Positions 1 through 9,769 of a DNA stretch of 64,000 bases are shown here, one piece after another. A program made the translations under genes and the position numbers. Positions within the stretch are counted from its first letter, which is position 1. Every line of letters starts with the position of its first letter. Under the pieces are notes generated by a model. The model was not told the origin of the DNA. It was given only the letters and a program-made list of their open reading frames with translations, and made no database searches. This DNA comes from Terriglobia bacterium (GTDB taxonomy: Bacteria > Acidobacteriota > Terriglobia > Versatilivoradales > Versatilivoraceae): NCBI GenBank assembly GCA_951813285.1, contig OX638355.1, positions 1,736,653 to 1,800,652 on the forward strand, given 5' to 3'.

Positions 1-249
1 CACCTGCAAGCTTTGCTGGTGGTGGCCGACAAGGAACGGATTTTCCTGGTAAGCGGCAACGGGGATCTGATTGAGCCCGACGATGCCATCGCGGCCATCG
101 GTTCGGGCGGACCTATCGCCCTGGCTGCCGCTCAAGCCCTGGTCAAGCACTCCGATCTGTCCGCCGCGGAGATTGCCGCCGAGGCCCTCAAGATTGCCGC
201 CGGCATTTGCATCTACACCAACTCGTCGACGACCCTCGAGGAGCTGTGA
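1..249 (+). CDS. hslV: ATP-dependent protease subunit HslV, C-terminal part
   Basis: This is the last 82 codons of HslV, the peptidase subunit of the HslUV (ClpQY) cytoplasmic protease; the N-terminal catalytic threonine lies before the window. The family tail is recognisable: [19 protein letters not shown], then the IGSGG stretch and a C-terminal ICIYTNSS segment. The stop is TGA at 247-249 and hslU starts 7 bases later, the usual hslVU arrangement, so the two are almost certainly co-transcribed. Nothing looks broken in the visible part. Identity is secure from the sequence and from the partner gene. Confidence 0.93.
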   Translation, partial: HLQALLVVADKERIFLVSGNGDLIEPDDAIAAIGSGGPIALAAAQALVKHSDLSAAEIAAEALKIAAGICIYTNSSTTLEEL

Positions 250-256
250 GGGGAAT

Positions 257-1663
257 ATGGTCATTTACTTGCCGGGCGCGGTGGAACAGGAGGAACAGGT
301 GGAAGCGTTGGATGAGTTGACTCCCAGGCAGATCGTGGTCCACCTGGACAAGCATGTAGTCGGACAGAATGCCGCCAAGCGGGCGGTGGCCATCGCGCTG
401 CGCAACCGCATCCGAAGGCAAAAGCTCCCCGAGGACATGGCCGAGGAGGTCGTGCCCAAGAATATCATCATGATCGGCTCCACCGGCGTCGGCAAGACCG
501 AGATCGCCCGGCGCTTGTCGAAGCTGGCCAACTCTCCCTTTCTGAAAGTGGAAGCCTCCAAGTTTACCGAGGTGGGTTACGTCGGTCGTGACGTCGAGTC
601 CATGATCCGCGACCTGGTGGAAATCGCCATCGACCTGGTGCGTGAGGAAAAGCTGGAGGACGTGGCCGACAAGGCGGAGCAGAATGCCGAGGAGCGGATC
701 CTCGACCTGCTGCTTCCCCCGGTTCCGCAGTCGGCCCGCAATTCGGCCTCTGACGAGGAGAAGGCCAGGGCCCAGGAAACCTTCGCCAAGACAAGAGAGA
801 AGCTCCGGGAACAATTGCGCGGCGGAAAGCTGGATGAGCGCCCGGTGGAGGTGGAGACCCGCGAGAGAAGCATGCCGGCCTTCGAGATCATTTCCAGTTC
901 CGGCATCGAGGAGATGGACATCAACGTGAAGGATATACTGCCGGGCATCTTCGGGCAGAAGACCAAGAAGCGGAAGATGCCGGTTGCCGACGCCATGGAC
1001 CATCTCATTCAGGAGGAGGAGCAGAAGCTGATCGATATGGATCAGGTGACTCGCCTGGCGGTGGAGCGGGTGGAGCAGAACGGCATCATCTTTCTCGACG
1101 AGATCGACAAGATCGCGGGGCGCGAGGGAGGGCACGGTCCCGACGTCAGCCGCGAGGGCGTGCAGAGGGATATTCTCCCCATCGTGGAAGGGACCACCGT
1201 CAACACCCGCTACGGCATCGTGCGGACCGACCACATCCTGTTTGTGGCTGCGGGCGCCTTTCACGTCAGCAAGCCGTCCGACCTCATTCCGGAGCTGCAG
1301 GGCCGGTTCCCCATCCGGGTGGAGTTGGATTCGCTCACCGTCGAAGACTTCGTGCGCATCCTGACCGAACCCAAGAGCGCGCTGATCAAACAGTACATCG
1401 GTCTGATGAAAACCGAGGGAATCAAACTCCGCTTCACTGAAGACGCCACCCGCAGCATTGCCGGGTTTGCCGCCCTGGTCAACGAGCGGACCGAAAACAT
1501 CGGGGCCCGGCGGCTGCAAACCATCATGGAAAGACTCCTGGACGAGATTTCCTTCGAAGGGCCGGATCTGAAACGGAAAGACGTCACCATTGACGAGGAG
1601 TACGTAAAGAAGATGCTGGCCTCGATTGTGGATGACCAGGACCTGACCCGATACATCCTTTAG
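257..1663 (+). CDS. hslU: ATP-dependent protease ATPase subunit HslU
   Basis: HslU is the AAA+ unfoldase that caps HslV and feeds it substrates. The ATG at 257 follows a GAGGGG ribosome-binding site and gives 468 residues, close to family length. Walker A (GSTGVGKT) is at residues 74-81 and Walker B with IIFLDEIDK near residue 275. The C terminus DQDLTRYIL matches the conserved tail that inserts into HslV. The roughly 20 residues before LTPRQIV are longer than in most HslU proteins. An upstream in-frame extension into hslV is a reading-frame artefact. The lipoprotein gene begins 10 bases after the stop. Confidence 0.95.
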   Translation: MVIYLPGAVEQEEQVEALDELTPRQIVVHLDKHVVGQNAAKRAVAIALRNRIRRQKLPEDMAEEVVPKNIIMIGSTGVGKTEIARRLSKLANSPFLKVEASKFTEVGYVGRDVESMIRDLVEIAIDLVREEKLEDVADKAEQNAEERILDLLLPPVPQSARNSASDEEKARAQETFAKTREKLREQLRGGKLDERPVEVETRERSMPAFEIISSSGIEEMDINVKDILPGIFGQKTKKRKMPVADAMDHLIQEEEQKLIDMDQVTRLAVERVEQNGIIFLDEIDKIAGREGGHGPDVSREGVQRDILPIVEGTTVNTRYGIVRTDHILFVAAGAFHVSKPSDLIPELQGRFPIRVELDSLTVEDFVRILTEPKSALIKQYIGLMKTEGIKLRFTEDATRSIAGFAALVNERTENIGARRLQTIMERLLDEISFEGPDLKRKDVTIDEEYVKKMLASIVDDQDLTRYIL

Positions 1664-1673
1664 GCTGCATTTC

Positions 1674-2777
1674 GTGTCAACGTTGTTTCGACTGGAGCTG
1701 GCTAGAACACCTTCCGGCCCAAGGCTTTGCCTGGGAAGTCTGCTCTTTCTTCTTCTGGCGGCGGCTTGCGGGAAAATAGGCGGACCGTTGCCACCGTTGA
1801 TCCGCATTCCCCGTCCGGTTGTGGACCTGGCGGCCCGGCAGCAGGGCGGGGAGGTGATCCTCAGTTGGACCTTGCCCCGCTTGAACACCGACGGCAGCAC
1901 GGCTACCACGCTGGCCTCGGTCGAGATCTATCGGGCCATCCGGGAATCCTCCTCCGATTCGGGGGCTGCCCCACGGGTGGCGGATTCGGATCTCTGGCGG
2001 GTCCTGAAAACCGAGCCTGCCCGGGGGCGGGAAGAGAAGAAAAGCATCCGCGACCTCCTGGAGGATCGGGAGCCTTCCGAGATGTTGGGACGGGAGCTCA
2101 GTTATGCCGTCAAGGTCTTCAATCGCAAGGGACAGACCGCGGGATACTCCAACATCGCCACCTTGTGGCTGCAGGCGGTTCCGCATCCCCCGGGCAGGCC
2201 GAACCTGAATCCGGCCGAAGAGTTTGTGGAGGTTTCCTGGGTGCCTCCCGCCAGCAGCATCGACGGGTCCCCGGTGGCCCCCGGAGTGGCATTCAATCTC
2301 TACCGCACCTCGGCCGAGGGAAGTCCCACCGGGAGTCCTCTCAATCCAACCCCGGTTGCCGGGACCTCCTACCGGGATGAGTCGGCCCGCTTGGGTGAGA
2401 CCTACGCCTACCGAATCCGGGCGGTGCTGGAAACGGCTCGAGGTCGGGTGGAAAGCCGCGATTCCGAGGAGGCTTCCCTGCGTTACCGGGATCTGTATCC
2501 ACCCGGTCCTCCGCGGCAACTCACCCTGGTCGTCGGCCGCGAGTTCCTGAGTCTGGCCTGGTTTCCCAACAACGAGACCGATCTGGCGGGCTACCATGTT
2601 TTCCGGAGTCGAGACCGGGGCGACTTCCAACGCCTCACGGCCACCCTCACCCAAAGGACCTCCTATGCGGACCGTGACCTTCAGAAGGGCGGCGTCTATT
2701 CCTATCGGGTCGCGGCCGTGGACCGGGCCGGCAACCAAAGCGGTTTTTCGAATGTGGCGAGCGATACGGTAGAATAG
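1674..2777 (+). CDS. Fibronectin type III repeat lipoprotein
   Basis: Predicted lipoprotein of 367 residues starting at a GTG 10 bases after hslU. Residues 18-32 form a hydrophobic signal ending in the lipobox LAAAC (Cys32), and the mature protein begins CGKIGGPLPP, which recalls small LptM-type outer-membrane lipoproteins. Three fibronectin III-like domains follow, at about 47-165, 175-275 and 277-367, recognisable from their VILSW, VEVSW and LSLAW strands and repeated YRIRA/YSYRVAAVD ends. It is probably anchored in the envelope and binds protein or polysaccharide, but no enzyme motif is visible and the exact role is unknown. Confidence 0.7.
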   Translation: MSTLFRLELARTPSGPRLCLGSLLFLLLAAACGKIGGPLPPLIRIPRPVVDLAARQQGGEVILSWTLPRLNTDGSTATTLASVEIYRAIRESSSDSGAAPRVADSDLWRVLKTEPARGREEKKSIRDLLEDREPSEMLGRELSYAVKVFNRKGQTAGYSNIATLWLQAVPHPPGRPNLNPAEEFVEVSWVPPASSIDGSPVAPGVAFNLYRTSAEGSPTGSPLNPTPVAGTSYRDESARLGETYAYRIRAVLETARGRVESRDSEEASLRYRDLYPPGPPRQLTLVVGREFLSLAWFPNNETDLAGYHVFRSRDRGDFQRLTATLTQRTSYADRDLQKGGVYSYRVAAVDRAGNQSGFSNVASDTVE

Positions 2778-2807
2778 CTGCCTTCGATCGAACCAGGGAG
2801 TTGCCTC

Positions 2808-4379
2808 GTGTCCACCCATCCATCTCCCACTCCCGGGAAGTCCCCATTGGAAGACCTGCAGGAACTCAACCGGCTGGCCGAGTCCGGCGGAGGAGAAAAG
2901 CGCCTGCAGCGGCAGCACGCCGCGGGCAAGATGAGTGCGCGAGAGCGCATCGATCTCCTGCTGGACGAGGGGTCCTTCGAGGAGATGGACAAGTTTGTGA
3001 AGCACCGCTGCCAGGATTTCGGGATGAGAGACCAGGAGATCCCGGGGGATGGCGTGGTCTCGGGATACGGCCGCATCGATGGGCGGCTGGTATACGCCTT
3101 TGCCCAGGACTTCACCGTCTTCGGCGGTTCCCTTTCGGAGACCAACGCGGCCAAGATCTGCAAGGTCATGGAATTGGCCATGAAGGCCGGAGCCCCCGTC
3201 ATCGGTCTCAACGATTCCGGGGGCGCCCGAATCCAGGAGGGCGTGGTCTCGCTGGCCGGCTATGCCGACATCTTCCTGCGCAATACCCTGGCATCGGGGG
3301 TGGTCCCCCAGATCTCGGCCATCATGGGTCCGTGCGCCGGAGGGGCGGTTTACTCACCCGCCATCACCGATTTTGTGGTCATGGTCAAGCAGAGCAGCTA
3401 CATGTTCATCACCGGCCCCGAGGTGATCAAGGTGGTGACCCACGAGGAGGTCTCGAAGGAAGACCTGGGAGGGGCCATGACCCACAATTCCCGCAGCGGC
3501 GTGGCCCATTTCGCCGTGGAGGACGATCGGGAATGTTGCCGTTTCATCAGGGAGTTGCTCTCCTATCTGCCCTCCAACAACATGGAGAGCCCTCCTCGCA
3601 AAGAGACCCGGGATCCCCTGGACCGCTCGGAGGAGAGGCTCGACAGCCTGATTCCGGCCGAGTCCAATCAGCCTTACGACGTCAAGGAGATCATTGGCGC
3701 GGTGGTGGATGACGGAGGCTTCCTGGAAGTCCAGGCGCTTTTCGCCCGCAATATCGTGGTTGGATTTGCCCGGTTGGGAGGCCGCCCGGTAGGGATGGTG
3801 GCCAACCAGCCGACGGTTCTGGCAGGGTGCCTGGATATCGATGCCTCCATCAAGGCCGCCCGGTTCGTTCGTTTTTGCGATGCCTTCAATATCCCGCTCA
3901 TTTGCTTCGAAGACGTCCCCGGGTTTCTCCCCGGAACCTCTCAGGAATTCGGGGGGATTATCAAGCATGGAGCCAAGTTGATCTATGCCTTTGCCGAGGC
4001 GACCGTCCCCAAGATCACGGTGATCACCCGGAAGGCATACGGGGGCGCCTACTGCGTGATGGCCTCCAAGCATCTCCGTACCGACATCAATTATGCCTAT
4101 CCAACCGCCGAGATCGCCGTGATGGGACCCGACGGCGCGGTCCAGATCGTCTACCGCAAGGAACTGGCGGCGGCCGAGGATCTGAAAGCGGAAACGGAAC
4201 GGCGGGTCGAGGAATTCCGGGAGAAGTTCGCCAATCCCTACGTTGCGGCGGGGATGGGCTTTGTCGACGAGGTGATCCCCCCGCGTGAGACCCGTCGAAA
4301 GTTGATCCGTGCCCTGGCCATGTTGGAAAACAAGCGAGACACCACCCCGCCGAAGAAGCACGGGAACATTCCGCTGTAG
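2808..4379 (+). CDS. pccB: Acyl-CoA (probably propionyl-CoA) carboxylase, carboxyltransferase beta subunit
   Basis: The 523-residue carboxyltransferase moves carboxyl from carboxybiotin to an acyl-CoA. The crotonase-like halves are visible: the N-terminal half has [12 protein letters not shown] and the [12 protein letters not shown] oxyanion region, and the C-terminal half has [10 protein letters not shown] and [10 protein letters not shown]. Length and motifs fit the PccB/AccD5 group, not the shorter zinc-finger AccD. Biotin carboxylase and biotin carrier genes lie downstream on the same strand, separated by a secreted-protein gene. The methylmalonyl-CoA mutase large subunit at 52.8 kb makes propionyl-CoA the likeliest substrate; methylcrotonyl- or acetyl-CoA remain possible. 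Start is GTG. Confidence 0.85.
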   Translation: MSTHPSPTPGKSPLEDLQELNRLAESGGGEKRLQRQHAAGKMSARERIDLLLDEGSFEEMDKFVKHRCQDFGMRDQEIPGDGVVSGYGRIDGRLVYAFAQDFTVFGGSLSETNAAKICKVMELAMKAGAPVIGLNDSGGARIQEGVVSLAGYADIFLRNTLASGVVPQISAIMGPCAGGAVYSPAITDFVVMVKQSSYMFITGPEVIKVVTHEEVSKEDLGGAMTHNSRSGVAHFAVEDDRECCRFIRELLSYLPSNNMESPPRKETRDPLDRSEERLDSLIPAESNQPYDVKEIIGAVVDDGGFLEVQALFARNIVVGFARLGGRPVGMVANQPTVLAGCLDIDASIKAARFVRFCDAFNIPLICFEDVPGFLPGTSQEFGGIIKHGAKLIYAFAEATVPKITVITRKAYGGAYCVMASKHLRTDINYAYPTAEIAVMGPDGAVQIVYRKELAAAEDLKAETERRVEEFREKFANPYVAAGMGFVDEVIPPRETRRKLIRALAMLENKRDTTPPKKHGNIPL

Positions 4380-4405
4380 TGGAGAGTGAAGAAATGATCA
4401 TCTCC

Positions 4406-4528
4406 CGGGCATCGGCCCGGGGTTCCAGACAGCCGCCAAGGCGGCGGCAGCACTTAGCCGTGGGCGTCAGCCCATGGATAGGGATGCTCAAATTGCTCTG
4501 AGCCGCGTAGGCGGCAACCTGGCTGGCT
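4406..4528 (+). repeat. Dispersed REP-like repeat, inverted single copy of the 48-kb array module
   Basis: The segment contains two GC hairpins (GCCGCCAAGGCGGC-type and GCCGCGTAGGCGGC) and the string CACTTAGCCGTGGGCGTCAG followed by CCCATGG. Read on the other strand this is the core of each unit of the tandem array at 47.9-48.9 kb. It fills the gap between pccB and the following gene. Confidence 0.75.
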
Positions 4529-4535
4529 CTTGACG

Positions 4536-5663
4536 ATGTTCCGTCCAAAAAACTCCATCCTATTGGGATTTCTGGCACTGGCGGCCGTGCTGCTCTGGGG
4601 CCGTCTGCCGCTTGCCGCCGTCAGTTCCAGCCAGATCAGGATCCTGACCGACCCGCACCTGGACGTGATCTATCACACCCTGGCCCACTTCAACCTGCCG
4701 GGGGACCGCTTCAATCTCTTCTCCGAGGACTACGTTCGACGGATGGGCCAGGCGAAGCGGGACCTGGAGGTGGGGGAGACCGGGCTGGACCGGGAGGCCG
4801 CGGCCTTGGAGCAGCGATACCGGCAACGCCCTCGCCTTCGCTTTCTGATCCGGGCTCCCTTCCTGGCGGATGACCTTGCATCCTTCAAGCAAGCCCTGGC
4901 CCTGATCGACTACGATTTTCGCACCCGGACCGTTCCGGCCGGCGTCAAGGGCAAACGCAGGAAGGAGCCCTTGATGTTCGGCAACAGCCGCAGGTTGATC
5001 CCGGTCTTCAGAAACCACTTCCAGGCCCCTCAGGAGCAGGATTTCGCCAAGCGGTTCGCCGGTTGGCTGGAGGAGGAACACTCCCGTTTCTACATGATTT
5101 ATCGCGAGGCCCGCAGTGAATGGGATCAACAGGGAGTGGAGTGGTTTACCAGCTTCTGGAAGTCCCGGGGCATGAGCATCCTGGAGCCGTGGGCCGCCAG
5201 GTCAGGAGTGAACGAGTTCAAGGTGTTTCTGACCCCGGTGATGAAGGAAAGAGGTCTAGGCGTGCCGGTGGAACAGGGCGGCGAGGTCTTGTTTCACGTT
5301 CTGACCCCACTGCCGGAGAGCCGTCTGGAGGCGGCACACTCCTTTTTCGTGCTGCTGCATGAGACTGTACGGCGTTCGACCGACGGGCTGGTGGTCTTTC
5401 CCGGCCCTGCCGTTCCCTCGAACCAGGACTCCCTGGCCTCAGGGGTCCGGAAGAATGCCGCACTGGTTGCCGGCCACCTCTATCTGAAAGCCCGATTCCC
5501 GGGGGTCCACCGTTCCTATCTGAGCTTTTTTCTGAAGCTGCCGGACGGGAAGGCCTCCGAGGTGGATGCGCTGGAGCCTCTCTTCGCTCGGCGTTTCCCT
5601 CTGGACCCCGCCTCTCGAAGGCAGGTGGAGGCGTTTGTCGATAGTGTCCTGTCTCAGAAATAA
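4536..5663 (+). CDS. Predicted secreted protein of unknown function
   Basis: Not recognised. The ATG at 4536 (an in-frame TTG is at 4530) gives 375 residues with a signal-like N terminus: FRPKNS, a hydrophobic stretch about 8-28, then a likely cleavage near LPLAA. The mature part is mostly soluble and charged. A VLLHETVRR segment near residue 275 looks like half of a zinc-protease HExxH motif, but the second histidine is missing, so a peptidase call is not supported. It lies between the carboxyltransferase and biotin carboxylase genes, 56 bases before the latter, and is probably co-transcribed with them. Its start region directly abuts a dispersed repeat. Confidence 0.6.
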   Translation: MFRPKNSILLGFLALAAVLLWGRLPLAAVSSSQIRILTDPHLDVIYHTLAHFNLPGDRFNLFSEDYVRRMGQAKRDLEVGETGLDREAAALEQRYRQRPRLRFLIRAPFLADDLASFKQALALIDYDFRTRTVPAGVKGKRRKEPLMFGNSRRLIPVFRNHFQAPQEQDFAKRFAGWLEEEHSRFYMIYREARSEWDQQGVEWFTSFWKSRGMSILEPWAARSGVNEFKVFLTPVMKERGLGVPVEQGGEVLFHVLTPLPESRLEAAHSFFVLLHETVRRSTDGLVVFPGPAVPSNQDSLASGVRKNAALVAGHLYLKARFPGVHRSYLSFFLKLPDGKASEVDALEPLFARRFPLDPASRRQVEAFVDSVLSQK

Positions 5664-5719
5664 GATCTCCGATGGAGGTTTCACGGGGGAAGGGTCGGTT
5701 CAGCAGACCCATTGCGACC

Positions 5720-7216
5720 ATGTTTTCCAAGATTCTGATCGCCAACCGGGGTGAGATCGCTGTCCGTGTCATGCGCACCGCCCGCGAGATGAAAATCGAA
5801 ACCGTGGCGGTCTACTCCGACTGTGACCGCGCGGCCCTGCATGTGCGCCTGGCCGACCAGGCCCGCGGCCTGGGTGCTTCTCCCTCGGTGGAAAGCTATC
5901 TGAACATGGACAGGATCCTGCAGGCGGCCGAGGTCAGCGGTGCGGAAGCCATCCACCCCGGTTACGGGTTTCTGGCCGAAAACGCCGAATTTGCCCGCCG
6001 CTGTCAGGACCGTGGGATCTGCTTCATCGGTCCTCCGCCAAGAGCCATGGAGCTGATGGGGGAAAAGACGGCTGCCCGAAGATTGGCCGCGCAGGCGGGG
6101 GTGCCGGTGGTTCCGGGCACGGGACCGCAGCTCGGGGATGGGGCGCAAGCGGAACGTGCGGCCCGGGACATCGGGTTCCCGATCCTGGTCAAGGCAGCGG
6201 CCGGCGGAGGGGGCAAGGGGATGAGGCTGGTGACCTCCCCCGACCGTCTGGCCTCGGCCCTGCGGGACGCCAGCTCCGAAGCCCGGAGCGCCTTCGGGGA
6301 TCCGTCGGTCTACCTGGAGAAATACCTCCAGAGCCCCCGCCATATCGAGTTTCAGGTTCTGGCCGACAGCCGTGGCAACACCGTTCACCTGGGAGAGCGG
6401 GAGTGCTCCATACAGCGGCGCCATCAGAAAGTCATCGAGGAGTGCCCTTCGCCGGTCATGACCGAGGGCTTGCGGGACAGCATGGGACAGGCCGCCGTCA
6501 GCATGGCTCAAGCCTGCGGCTATCGCAATGCCGGGACCGTTGAGTTCCTGGTGGATTCGCAACAGAATTTTTATTTCCTGGAGATGAACACCCGGCTCCA
6601 GGTCGAGCACCCGGTCACCGAGATGGTCACCGGCCTGGACCTGGTCAGAAAACAGATTCAGATTGCCGCCGGCCAACCCCTGGGGCTGAGTCAGGAGGAG
6701 GTGTCCTGGCGCGGAGCCGCGCTGGAATGCCGCATCTATGCCGAGGATCCCGAGAAGGGCTTCCTGCCCTCGCCGGGCCTGATCCGGAGCCTGCGGCAGC
6801 CCTCCGGGCCCGGTGTCCGCGAAGACAGCGGGATCTACCAGGGTTGGGAAGTCCCCGTGTATTACGATCCGATGCTGTCCAAGCTGGTGACCTGGGCGGA
6901 AACCCGCTCCGAGGCCATCAGCCGCATGGATCGGGCCCTGGGCGAGTACCGGATTTCGGGAATCAAGACGACCATTCCCTTTTTCCGGACCATCCTGGCC
7001 CACCCGAAATTCCTGTCGGCGGAACTCAGCACAGACTTCATCGAAAAGTTCTATCGCCCCGACCAGCCCTCGCCTGGCCGGGAAGAGTTGCGGGAGGTGG
7101 CGGCCATTGGCGCCGCCCTCTATGCCGGCCACGCTCGAGCTTCCGACGCCGGCCGTACGGCCCCGCGGGAGAGCCCCTGGAAGCTGTGGGGACGCTGGAA
7201 CGAGTTGCGGAGATAG
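5720..7216 (+). CDS. accC: Acyl-CoA/acetyl-CoA carboxylase, biotin carboxylase subunit
   Basis: ATP-grasp enzyme of 498 residues that carboxylates biotin on the carrier protein using bicarbonate and ATP. The ATG at 5720 is chosen because the family begins at FSKILIANRGEIAVR; a longer frame upstream adds no conserved sequence. Visible motifs are the glycine-rich ATP loop KAAAGGGGKGM, the GERECSIQRRHQK segment and EMNTRLQVEHPVTE. The domains are N-terminal Rossmann-like, ATP-grasp and C-terminal biotin-carboxylase. The separate biotin carrier gene follows 28 bases later, so the biotinyl subunit is not fused here. It probably serves the pccB-type partner upstream. Confidence 0.9.
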   Translation: MFSKILIANRGEIAVRVMRTAREMKIETVAVYSDCDRAALHVRLADQARGLGASPSVESYLNMDRILQAAEVSGAEAIHPGYGFLAENAEFARRCQDRGICFIGPPPRAMELMGEKTAARRLAAQAGVPVVPGTGPQLGDGAQAERAARDIGFPILVKAAAGGGGKGMRLVTSPDRLASALRDASSEARSAFGDPSVYLEKYLQSPRHIEFQVLADSRGNTVHLGERECSIQRRHQKVIEECPSPVMTEGLRDSMGQAAVSMAQACGYRNAGTVEFLVDSQQNFYFLEMNTRLQVEHPVTEMVTGLDLVRKQIQIAAGQPLGLSQEEVSWRGAALECRIYAEDPEKGFLPSPGLIRSLRQPSGPGVREDSGIYQGWEVPVYYDPMLSKLVTWAETRSEAISRMDRALGEYRISGIKTTIPFFRTILAHPKFLSAELSTDFIEKFYRPDQPSPGREELREVAAIGAALYAGHARASDAGRTAPRESPWKLWGRWNELRR

Positions 7217-7244
7217 GCTTCGAGTAGAAGAGGAGGAGGCGCCG

Positions 7245-7757
7245 GTGGATCAGGTCGAGGCCACTTATGAGCTGGTGCTGGACGGGCGGCCCCGAAAGTT
7301 GCGCCTGAAACGTTCCGGAGATCGGGTTCGGGTGGAGTTCGGGGAGAAATCTCTTGAAGTCGACGTCTCACAGTTGTCGGACGCCGCTTTTTCCCTGATT
7401 CTGGAAGACCGCTCCCACGACGTCAGCGTGAGTCCGAATGCCGGTGGATTTCAGGTTCTCGTGGATGGAGAGAGTTTCCAGGTGGGCCTGGTCGACCCGC
7501 GCCGGGACGGCCCCTCGACCTCTGCAAGGACCCAAGCCGCCGGACCCGCGGCCGTGTCGGCTCCCATGCCCGGCAAGGTGGTCAGGATCCTGGCGGCCGA
7601 AGGAGAAAAAGTAAGCCGGGGACAGGGGCTGGTGGTGGTGGAAGCCATGAAAATGCAGAACGAGCTGGGGTCTCCCAAATCGGGCAGGGTTCAGGCCGTT
7701 CGGGTGGCGGAGGGCCAGGCGGTCAACGCGGGGGAGCCGCTGGTGCTGGTGGAGTGA
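7245..7757 (+). CDS. Biotin carboxyl carrier protein of acyl-CoA carboxylase
   Basis: Carries the covalently attached biotin between biotin carboxylase and carboxyltransferase. A strong AGGAGGAGG ribosome-binding site at 7231-7239 sits 5 bases before a GTG at 7245, which gives 170 residues; longer upstream frames read back into accC and are rejected. The C-terminal biotinyl domain (about 103-170) has SAPMPGKVVRIL and EAMKMQNE with the target Lys136. The first 90 residues are a variable beta-rich region and a Ser/Ala/Pro linker. It is the last gene of this carboxylase cluster; the following gap holds repeats and then convergent serS. Confidence 0.88.
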   Translation: MDQVEATYELVLDGRPRKLRLKRSGDRVRVEFGEKSLEVDVSQLSDAAFSLILEDRSHDVSVSPNAGGFQVLVDGESFQVGLVDPRRDGPSTSARTQAAGPAAVSAPMPGKVVRILAAEGEKVSRGQGLVVVEAMKMQNELGSPKSGRVQAVRVAEGQAVNAGEPLVLVE

Positions 7758-7770
7758 TCCGGCCGCCGTC

Positions 7771-7890
7771 AAAAAGAGTTATCCACGAAGGGGCGCGAAG
7801 GACCGGGAAGGGACACGAAGAAAGACTGCACTCCGTCGCCGGAAGGCGCCTGCGGCCTGGCGCCGTTGGCGCAAGCCGGGCTCGGGCCGG
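7771..7890. repeat. Dispersed CACGAAGG-family repeat and GC-rich convergent gap
   Basis: Starts AAAAAGAGTTATCCACGAAG and continues with GCGAAGGAC and ACACGAAGAAAG, a family also seen near 12.1, 27.5, 31.8, 38.7-38.9 and 63.7 kb. The rest of the gap is GC-rich with short hairpins. No T-tailed terminator could be identified between the convergent carrier and serS genes. Confidence 0.6.
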
Positions 7891-7922
7891 GGGCCGGCCT
7901 GAGACGAGTCATTGGAATCAGG

Positions 7923-9215
7923 TCAATCCAGTCCGGGCTGTCCCGGGACGATCCTTTCCAATCCGTTCAGGTAGGGCCGGAGGGCGGGGGGGATCACCAC
8001 GCTGCCGTCCGATTGCTGGTGGTTTTCGATCAGGGCGACCCAGGTGCGTCCCACGGCCAGACCCGATCCGTTGAGCGTGTGCACGAATTCCGGTTTGGCC
8101 CCGCGTTCCCGCCGGAAACGGATGTTGGCCCGGCGGGACTGGAAGTCCACGAAGTTGCTGCAGGAGGAAATCTCCCGGTAGGCCTGCTGGCCCGGCAGCC
8201 AGACTTCCAGGTCGTAGGTCTTGGCGGCGGCGAAGCCCAGGTCGCCGGTGCAGAGGGTGACCACTCGGTAGGAGAGCTCGAGGCGGCGGAGGATTTCCTC
8301 GGCGCTCCGAGTCAGGATTTCCAACTCGGCATAGGACTCCTCGGGTCGGGTGAAGTTGACCAACTCCACCTTGTTGAACTGGTGCTGGCGAATGAGTCCC
8401 CGAGTGTCTTTGCCGTGGGCTCCGGCTTCGCTGCGGAAGCAGGGAGTGTAGGCCGTCAGCCGAATCGGCAGTTGGGCCCCCTGCAGCGTTTCCCTCGCGA
8501 AAATGTTGGTGACCGGGACTTCGGCCGTGGGCACCAGCCAGTAGTCGGTACCTTCCACCTTGAACAGATCTCCGGAGAACTTGGGGAGTTGACCGGTTCC
8601 GGTCATGCTGGTCGAGTTGGCCATGAAGGGGGGTAGAACCTCCAAATAGCCGTGTTCCCGGGTGTGCACGTCCAGCATGAAGTTGATCAAGGCCCTTTCC
8701 AGGCAGGCCCCCGCTCCCGTATAGAGGTTGAACCGGGCCCCGGCGATCTTGGCGGCGCGTTCCAGGTCCAAAATGCCCAGGTCCGGCCCCAGGTCCCAGT
8801 GGGCACGGGGTTGAAAGTCAAAGTCGGGCTTGCGGCCGTGGACCCGGATTTCGACGTTGGCGGAGGCGTCGGCGCCGACCGGAACGCTGTCGTCGGGAAG
8901 GTTGGGCAGGGCCAGTTGCTGGCGCTTCAGCTCTTCCTCGCAAGACCGCAGTTTTTCGTCCAGCTGCTTGATCCGAAGCGACAGCTCCTTCATCTCGGCA
9001 ATCTTGCCGGCGGCGTCCTCTCCCGCCTTCTTCAGGGCGGTGATGGCCTGGTTGTTCCGGTTGCGGCGGTGCTTGAGCTCCTCGGTCTCCTGCAGCAATT
9101 GCCGTCGCTGCCGATCGAGGTCCTCCACAGCCTCCAGAGGCACCGGGGTGTGCCGCTGGGCAATCTTTCGACGCACCAACTCGGGGTTTTTTCGGATGTA
9201 GCCGGGATCTAGCAT
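7923..9215 (-). CDS. serS: Seryl-tRNA synthetase
   Basis: Class II synthetase charging tRNA-Ser, 430 residues from the ATG at 9215 (an adjacent GTG at 9218 is possible). The N-terminal half is the expected coiled-coil tRNA-binding arm (residues about 25-105, rich in Arg/Glu/Leu). The catalytic core has motif 2 ([15 protein letters not shown]) and motif 3 ([16 protein letters not shown]). The ATG overlaps the stop of the upstream PIN-domain gene by one base (TGATG), so translation is likely coupled to that gene, which is unusual for an essential synthetase. Clearly intact. Confidence 0.96.
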   Translation of the reverse strand: MLDPGYIRKNPELVRRKIAQRHTPVPLEAVEDLDRQRRQLLQETEELKHRRNRNNQAITALKKAGEDAAGKIAEMKELSLRIKQLDEKLRSCEEELKRQQLALPNLPDDSVPVGADASANVEIRVHGRKPDFDFQPRAHWDLGPDLGILDLERAAKIAGARFNLYTGAGACLERALINFMLDVHTREHGYLEVLPPFMANSTSMTGTGQLPKFSGDLFKVEGTDYWLVPTAEVPVTNIFARETLQGAQLPIRLTAYTPCFRSEAGAHGKDTRGLIRQHQFNKVELVNFTRPEESYAELEILTRSAEEILRRLELSYRVVTLCTGDLGFAAAKTYDLEVWLPGQQAYREISSCSNFVDFQSRRANIRFRRERGAKPEFVHTLNGSGLAVGRTWVALIENHQQSDGSVVIPPALRPYLNGLERIVPGQPGLD

Positions 9216-9769
9216 CACTGAGTCTTACTGTTTGGGCTCGACGGATGGGGGAAATCAAGAACCCCCTGTTTTGATTCTTCCGGCAGATCCAGTTTGGCAA
9301 TGGTCACAAGTCTGATGCCGGCGCGTTCCGCAAATGTCTTCAATGTGACATCGTTAGAATAGAAAGTGTTTTCGCCTTCGACTTTGGCGATTGCGATGAT
9401 CTGTCGGTCGAACTTGACCTTCTGGTAAGGTTCGTCGGAACCACCCCTCTTGTCGCCCTGGGCCAATGCTTCGCGAGTCATCGTTGCAAGCTCGACGGCA
9501 GCCCGTTTATCGAAGGAGGCGACTCTTAGAAAGCGTTTGCCCTCCATGGTCCCAAGGTAGGTTGCTCCCGCACGGTCGGCTTTGACCAGGAATTCAGCCA
9601 GTGCAGGGCTTGGAATAATTATCTTCTCCTTTTTCTTCTCTAAGGTTGCGACCAAATGTTCAATGCGGTCGTGGGCATGTTCGACGGCTGTTCCGGTCTC
9701 CGGGTCAATTGGGGCTTGAACGTCGGGATGCAGTAGGAGGATTAGAAAAGAGGCATCGAAAACGGCCAT
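9215..9769 (-). CDS. PIN-domain (VapC-like) putative ribonuclease
   Basis: A 184-residue protein with the acidic residues of a PIN nuclease: Asp5 in VFDASFL, Glu59 in PALAEFL, Asp121 in [11 protein letters not shown] and Asp140 in [20 protein letters not shown] proteins of this type cleave RNA and often act as toxins. The gene starts at the base after the stop of the 259-residue upstream gene (TAGATG) and overlaps serS by one base. Base composition is visibly lower in GC than the flanks, suggesting transfer. The usual small VapB-like antitoxin is absent; the upstream protein may take that role. Function is inferred from the fold only. Confidence 0.75.
   Translation of the reverse strand: MAVFDASFLILLLHPDVQAPIDPETGTAVEHAHDRIEHLVATLEKKKEKIIIPSPALAEFLVKADRAGATYLGTMEGKRFLRVASFDKRAAVELATMTREALAQGDKRGGSDEPYQKVKFDRQIIAIAKVEGENTFYSNDVTLKTFAERAGIRLVTIAKLDLPEESKQGVLDFPHPSSPNSKTQ

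Noticed and set aside
188-3005. Long minus-strand frames opposite hslU and the FN3 lipoprotein
   Set aside because: GC-rich shadow frames; the plus-strand proteins are recognisable with good starts.
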